From contig CP129487.1 of the NCBI GenBank assembly GCA_030584025.1, positions 3,625,001-3,689,000 of the forward strand: DNA of 64,000 nucleotides. Reading direction: 5' to 3'. This document shows, piece by piece, positions 61,158 through 64,000 of the stretch. The position numbers and the translations under genes were made by a program. The stretch's first letter is position 1. Every line of letters begins with the position of its first letter. A model generated the notes under the pieces. It did no database searches. It was not told where the DNA came from and worked only from the letters and a program-made list of their open reading frames with translations. The stretch is from Cyclobacteriaceae bacterium. GTDB lineage: Bacteria > Bacteroidota > Bacteroidia > Cytophagales > Cyclobacteriaceae.

Positions 61158-61612
61158 CTATTGTACGAATTTCTTCCAGTTTTGGTCGGCAGCTTGCTTC
61201 AACTTCTGCTCCGCCTTGTTCCAATCCTGAAGGGTATTGTTGCCCCAGAAATTGTAGAAGAGGTAAAGTCTTCCGTTTAGAATCTTATAGGTCAATGGAT
61301 CAATCTTAACTTTTTCTCCCGATTCCCCCATCGCATATGCGCACCAACCTCCATAGGCTGGTTCGTACTTATCGGGGTTCTCCTTAAATCGGGATAGGTT
61401 TTGGATGAGCTGAACCGATAGCGCACACCAAGGTGCTCATACTCCTGGTCGGTCTTTCCCATCACTGGTTTACCGTCAAAGTAGCTGACGGGATCATAAC
61501 CACCAATCGCAATTCCTTTTGAAAGGTTGAATTCTCTAACCCGGGTTGTCGACTGGGCAGTAACATCAGCAAGTGACAGCAGGAGAACAAGGCTAAGAAG
61601 TGTAAGTCGCAT
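61158..61612 (-). pseudogene. YHS domain secreted protein, interrupted by a one-base frameshift
   Basis: The reading frame starts at ATG 61612 with a signal peptide ending VTAQ and the YHS start pattern GIAIGGYDPVSYFDGKPVMG, up to RYRFSSS. At the A run 61402-61399 (minus strand AAAA) the frame changes: the other frame continues NLSRFKENPDKYEPAYGGWCAYAM and ends QNWKKFVQ at the TAG 61160-61158. One added A would restore a 151-residue YHS protein. YHS domains may bind metals. Either a real inactivating mutation or a sequencing error in a homopolymer; the downstream frame shows no further damage. Confidence 0.82.
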
Positions 61613-61679
61613 AGTGGCTTAAACGTTGATCCCGAAAATTGGATATTTGTTTATGCACAAAATGTCGGGGTGTTGACAA

Positions 61680-62153
61680 TCAGCGATCGGGCAGAAGTTC
61701 TTTTACTTCGCGCCAAACCAACTCAGGCTCATATCCTTTTTGCATCGCAAAACGAGCTACTCTGTTTCGCTTTGCAAATAGGTTTTGTTCATCAATCTCT
61801 TCCGATTTTTTCTGAATAATGGATTGCAATGACTTGAGATAGTCGGCCTGATCAATTTCACGTAACCCAATGCGTATGCAATTTGCCGTTAGTCCTTTCC
61901 CTTCCAGCTCGCGCACAATTTTAAGTCTGCCCCACTTCTTCATCCGGAATTTGCCACCCACAAAAGCTTTGGCGTAGCGTTCCTCATTCAGGAAACCCTC
62001 CGTTATTAAATAAGAAATGATTTCGTTGACATCGGACGAATAGAGGCCAAACGAATAAAGCTTGTCTTTCACTTCCTGATGAGAGCGCTCCTGATATGCA
62101 CAATACCGAAGTATTTTTACTTTAGCCTCTTCCGGTGAAAGTCTTTTCGGCAT
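61680..62153 (-). CDS. recX: Regulatory protein RecX
   Basis: A 157-residue all-helical protein: AKVKILRYCAYQERSHQEVKDKLYSFG, EIISYLITEGFLNEERYAKAFVGGKFRMKKWGRLKIVRELEGKGL and AMQKGYEPELVWREVKELL are the three-helix repeats of RecX, which limits RecA filaments. recA is not adjacent. It follows the YcxB-like gene by 16 bases in the nadC operon. Confidence 0.92.
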   Translation of the reverse strand: MPKRLSPEEAKVKILRYCAYQERSHQEVKDKLYSFGLYSSDVNEIISYLITEGFLNEERYAKAFVGGKFRMKKWGRLKIVRELEGKGLTANCIRIGLREIDQADYLKSLQSIIQKKSEEIDEQNLFAKRNRVARFAMQKGYEPELVWREVKELLPDR

Positions 62154-62169
62154 GGAGGCGAAACGTTGA

Positions 62170-62646
62170 TTACTTCACGTAACCTTTTGTTTTTAAAATA
62201 CTGGTCAGAAATTTCCGCTCATTCTCGGTGTTGAAAATTTTGAATGGCAGGTATATCATCTGTGCTTTGTTCACAAACAACACGAAGTAATCCTTTCCGA
62301 TGGCCGCTTTTTTTATCTGATCCCATTTCATGGGCATTCCTTCACGCGGATTAATTTTCATCAATATCTGCTGACTGCTGATCTCGTACGAAAACTTTTC
62401 GAATAACATTTTGCCTTGCTCCAACTGCGTCACGCCAAAAAACTGTATCCACCAAAATAGCAAGTACAACCCCAACCCGATAAACGCTCCAATAAACCAC
62501 CAAATGCTGGGAATCCAAAAATAGCCGGCACTAATGGCCAATGCACCCAGCAACGCTATCCAGCCCTGTTGCTTCAAAATATTTTTAAGGGCTAACCGGA
62601 TATAGGTTTTCTTTTCGAGTTTGTAATTTTTTGTTTTAACGATCAT
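62170..62646 (-). CDS. YcxB-like membrane protein
   Basis: A 158-residue protein with two membrane segments (about 28-47 and 50-70) and a soluble beta-rich domain (about 80-155; FSYEISSQQILMKINPREGMPMKWDQIKKAAIGKDYFVLFVNKAQMIYLPFKIF) typical of YcxB-like C-terminal domains. The function is unknown. It lies 19 bases after nadC and 16 before recX. Confidence 0.78.
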   Translation of the reverse strand: MIVKTKNYKLEKKTYIRLALKNILKQQGWIALLGALAISAGYFWIPSIWWFIGAFIGLGLYLLFWWIQFFGVTQLEQGKMLFEKFSYEISSQQILMKINPREGMPMKWDQIKKAAIGKDYFVLFVNKAQMIYLPFKIFNTENERKFLTSILKTKGYVK

Positions 62647-62665
62647 ATTCCTGTAACTACTTTTC

Positions 62666-63523
62666 TTAATACATTTTCAGACTCAGGTCGAGACTTTTAA
62701 CGGAATGCGTCAGGGCTCCTACCGAAATGTAATCAACGTCACACATGGCAACTTTACGGATGGTTTCTTCGGTTATTCCTCCACTGGCTTCTGTTTTATA
62801 CTCGTTGTTTATTAACGCTACCGCTGTTTTCATGTCCTTCAGGCTCATATTATCGAGCATAATGATATCTACCCCTCCTACCCGCAAAACCTCGCCCACC
62901 TCATCCAGGTTTCGGGTTTCAATTTCAATCTTCAAGTCTTTTTTGGAGGTGCGAAGATAGTCTTTTGTTCGATTGATTGCCTGTTCAATGCCGCCAGCAC
63001 CATCAATATGATTATCCTTCAACATTATCATGTCGTAAAGGCCCATGCGATGGTTGGCCCCTCCGCCTAGCAATACAGCCCACTTTTCAAGCAAGCGAAA
63101 ATTAGGGGTGGTCTTTCGTGTGTCCAGTAATTGTGCTCGTGTTCCGGCAACCAGTTTTACTAACCTATTGGTCGTTGTGGCTATGCCGCTCATGCGCTGC
63201 ATGCAGTTTAGCACAAGCCGCTCAGTGGTAAGGATGGAGCGAATAGAGCCCGTAACAGTAAACGCTACAGCACCTCTTTTCACCACGGCTCCGTCAGCGA
63301 GTAATTGCTCCACTTCAAGCTTTTGGTCATAATGCCTAAAAATCTCAATGGCCAATTCTACCCCCGCCAGAATTCCATCATCTTTTACCAAAAGTCGGGC
63401 TTTACCCGTGGCTGATTCAGGAATTGAGGCTAACGTAGAATGATCTCCATCGCCAACATCTTCACTAAAGGCTTGTGAGATAAATTGCCGTAAAAAGGCA
63501 TCCGTTATATAGGCGGGTTTCAC
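62666..63523 (-). CDS. nadC: Nicotinate-nucleotide pyrophosphorylase (carboxylating)
   Basis: A 285-residue QPRTase: EDVGDGDHSTLASIP, RSILTTERLVLNCMQRMSGIATTT, LLDTRKTTPNFRLLEKWAVLLGGGANHRMGLYD, MLKDNHI and EASGGITEETI. It converts quinolinate and PRPP to nicotinate mononucleotide in NAD synthesis. I use GTG 63523: the only upstream starts are inside the -7 element TATTTTTG that ends four bases before it. It is first in a nadC-ycxB-recX operon. Confidence 0.93.
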   Translation of the reverse strand: MKPAYITDAFLRQFISQAFSEDVGDGDHSTLASIPESATGKARLLVKDDGILAGVELAIEIFRHYDQKLEVEQLLADGAVVKRGAVAFTVTGSIRSILTTERLVLNCMQRMSGIATTTNRLVKLVAGTRAQLLDTRKTTPNFRLLEKWAVLLGGGANHRMGLYDMIMLKDNHIDGAGGIEQAINRTKDYLRTSKKDLKIEIETRNLDEVGEVLRVGGVDIIMLDNMSLKDMKTAVALINNEYKTEASGGITEETIRKVAMCDVDYISVGALTHSVKSLDLSLKMY

Positions 63524-63527
63524 GCTG

Positions 63528-63535
63528 CAAAAATA
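63528..63535 (-). promoter_or_regulatory. -7 element four bases before the nadC GTG
   Basis: The minus strand reads TATTTTTG-CAGC-GTG. The predicted start of the RNA coincides with the GTG at 63523. Confidence 0.5.
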
Positions 63536-63584
63536 GACAGCACCCGCAATCAACGACTATCTAAAAGAAGATTTGCAGAAACAA

Positions 63585-63980
63585 TTATTCCTTAACGAAG
63601 GAGATTTCCTGCACAAAAGACTGATTTCCGGAAACCTTAATTTTCATCCAGACCCGAAAGGTATTATCACCGCTCTTATACTGACCAATGGCAAAAGGTT
63701 GTCCACCCTTAGAAGATCCTTGGTGAATGATATTAAACTCAGATGGCGGATTTGCCTTGAAGAAATCGCGCAATACAAACTCGGCCTGGGCCCGGCTATA
63801 TGTTTCAGGCTTGCCATCTATGGTTACATCAACGGAGGTATTCAGGTGCTTAGCCAGTTCTTTGGCGCTACCGGCTTTAATGGACTCTTTTACCAGATCG
63901 ACCAAATTACCCGATTGTGCCCACGCAGGCAGGAACCCTAAAACCAGCAGCCCAACAATCAAAACCCTTTTCATAACCAT
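63585..63980 (-). CDS. DUF4783 secreted protein
   Basis: A 131-residue protein with a signal peptide ending AWAQ (about residue 22) and an NTF2-like mature part: LVKESIKAGSAKELAKHLNTSVDVTIDGKPETYSRAQAEFVLRDFFKANPP is the DUF4783 core. ATG 63980 or 63974 can start it. DUF4783 genes commonly lie beside nadC in this phylum, although the functional link is unknown. Confidence 0.87.
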   Translation of the reverse strand: MVMKRVLIVGLLVLGFLPAWAQSGNLVDLVKESIKAGSAKELAKHLNTSVDVTIDGKPETYSRAQAEFVLRDFFKANPPSEFNIIHQGSSKGGQPFAIGQYKSGDNTFRVWMKIKVSGNQSFVQEISFVKE

Positions 63981-64000
63981 AAATCTAACCCAAAATTATG

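Noticed and set aside
1..64000. CRISPR arrays, insertion sequences, prophage and T9SS C-terminal sorting domains
   Set aside because: No regularly spaced repeats, transposases or phage structural genes were seen, and none of the secreted proteins ends with a recognisable type IX sorting domain.

Overview
The window is chromosomal DNA of a member of the Bacteroidota, most likely a Cytophagales-type bacterium. The evidence is many promoters with the Bacteroidota -7 element TAnnTTTG (several with an upstream TTTG), almost no Shine-Dalgarno sequences, the gene orders rpsU-xerC-hpf and CBS-nadK-porG-uppS-bamA-skp-skp, and many families typical of the phylum (DUF3857, DUF4783, DUF5684, PorG/DUF6089, lipoproteins). 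The exact genus cannot be read from the sequence. The window is almost fully coding, with 68 protein genes or gene remnants. No intergenic gap exceeds 300 bases, and I found no rRNA, tRNA, CRISPR array, prophage or insertion sequence.

Layout. 1-9700: small membrane protein, lipid kinase, TPR protein, amidohydrolase, a lipoprotein with a structured leader, nitroreductase, a tandem pair of unknown secreted paralogs and several lipoproteins. 9.7-17.5 kb: prfA, a lemA-DUF2059-NTF2-like cluster, then the rimP-nusA-infB operon read leftwards. 17.5-20.8 kb: ugd-rfbB-rfbA sugar-nucleotide operon. 20.9-31.9 kb: acyl-CoA dehydrogenase, rpsU-xerC-hpf, metK, an esterase/RsmI-like pair, lysA, a radical SAM protein, a PLP enzyme, a DUF2179 protein and radA. 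32-41.4 kb: a DUF3857 transglutaminase-like pair, SDR, lipid acyltransferase and a SNF2 helicase. 41.4-49.5 kb: rbfA-permease, a membrane protein, glyA-tatC-rpiB and pdxJ-TPM-TPM. 49.6-59.5 kb, rightward: YqeY-CvpA, hydrolase, CBS, nadK, two PorG-like proteins, uppS, bamA and two Skp chaperones; this is an envelope-biogenesis block tied to outer-membrane assembly and probably type IX secretion. 59.5-64 kb, leftward: ATP-grasp, DinB-like, a frameshifted YHS gene, recX, YcxB-like, nadC and DUF4783.

The content is mainly housekeeping (translation, cofactors, envelope) with a fringe of uncharacterised secreted proteins. I see no convincing new defence or mobile system. The best leads are: several start codons placed 3-4 nt after a -7 element, which suggests leaderless mRNAs; a terminator-like hairpin in the rimP-nusA-infB leader; a three-hairpin leader before a duplicated-domain lipoprotein; a duplicated PorG-like gene in the bam locus; a palindromic repeat read into the N terminus of a lipid kinase; and a one-base frameshift in a YHS-domain gene.
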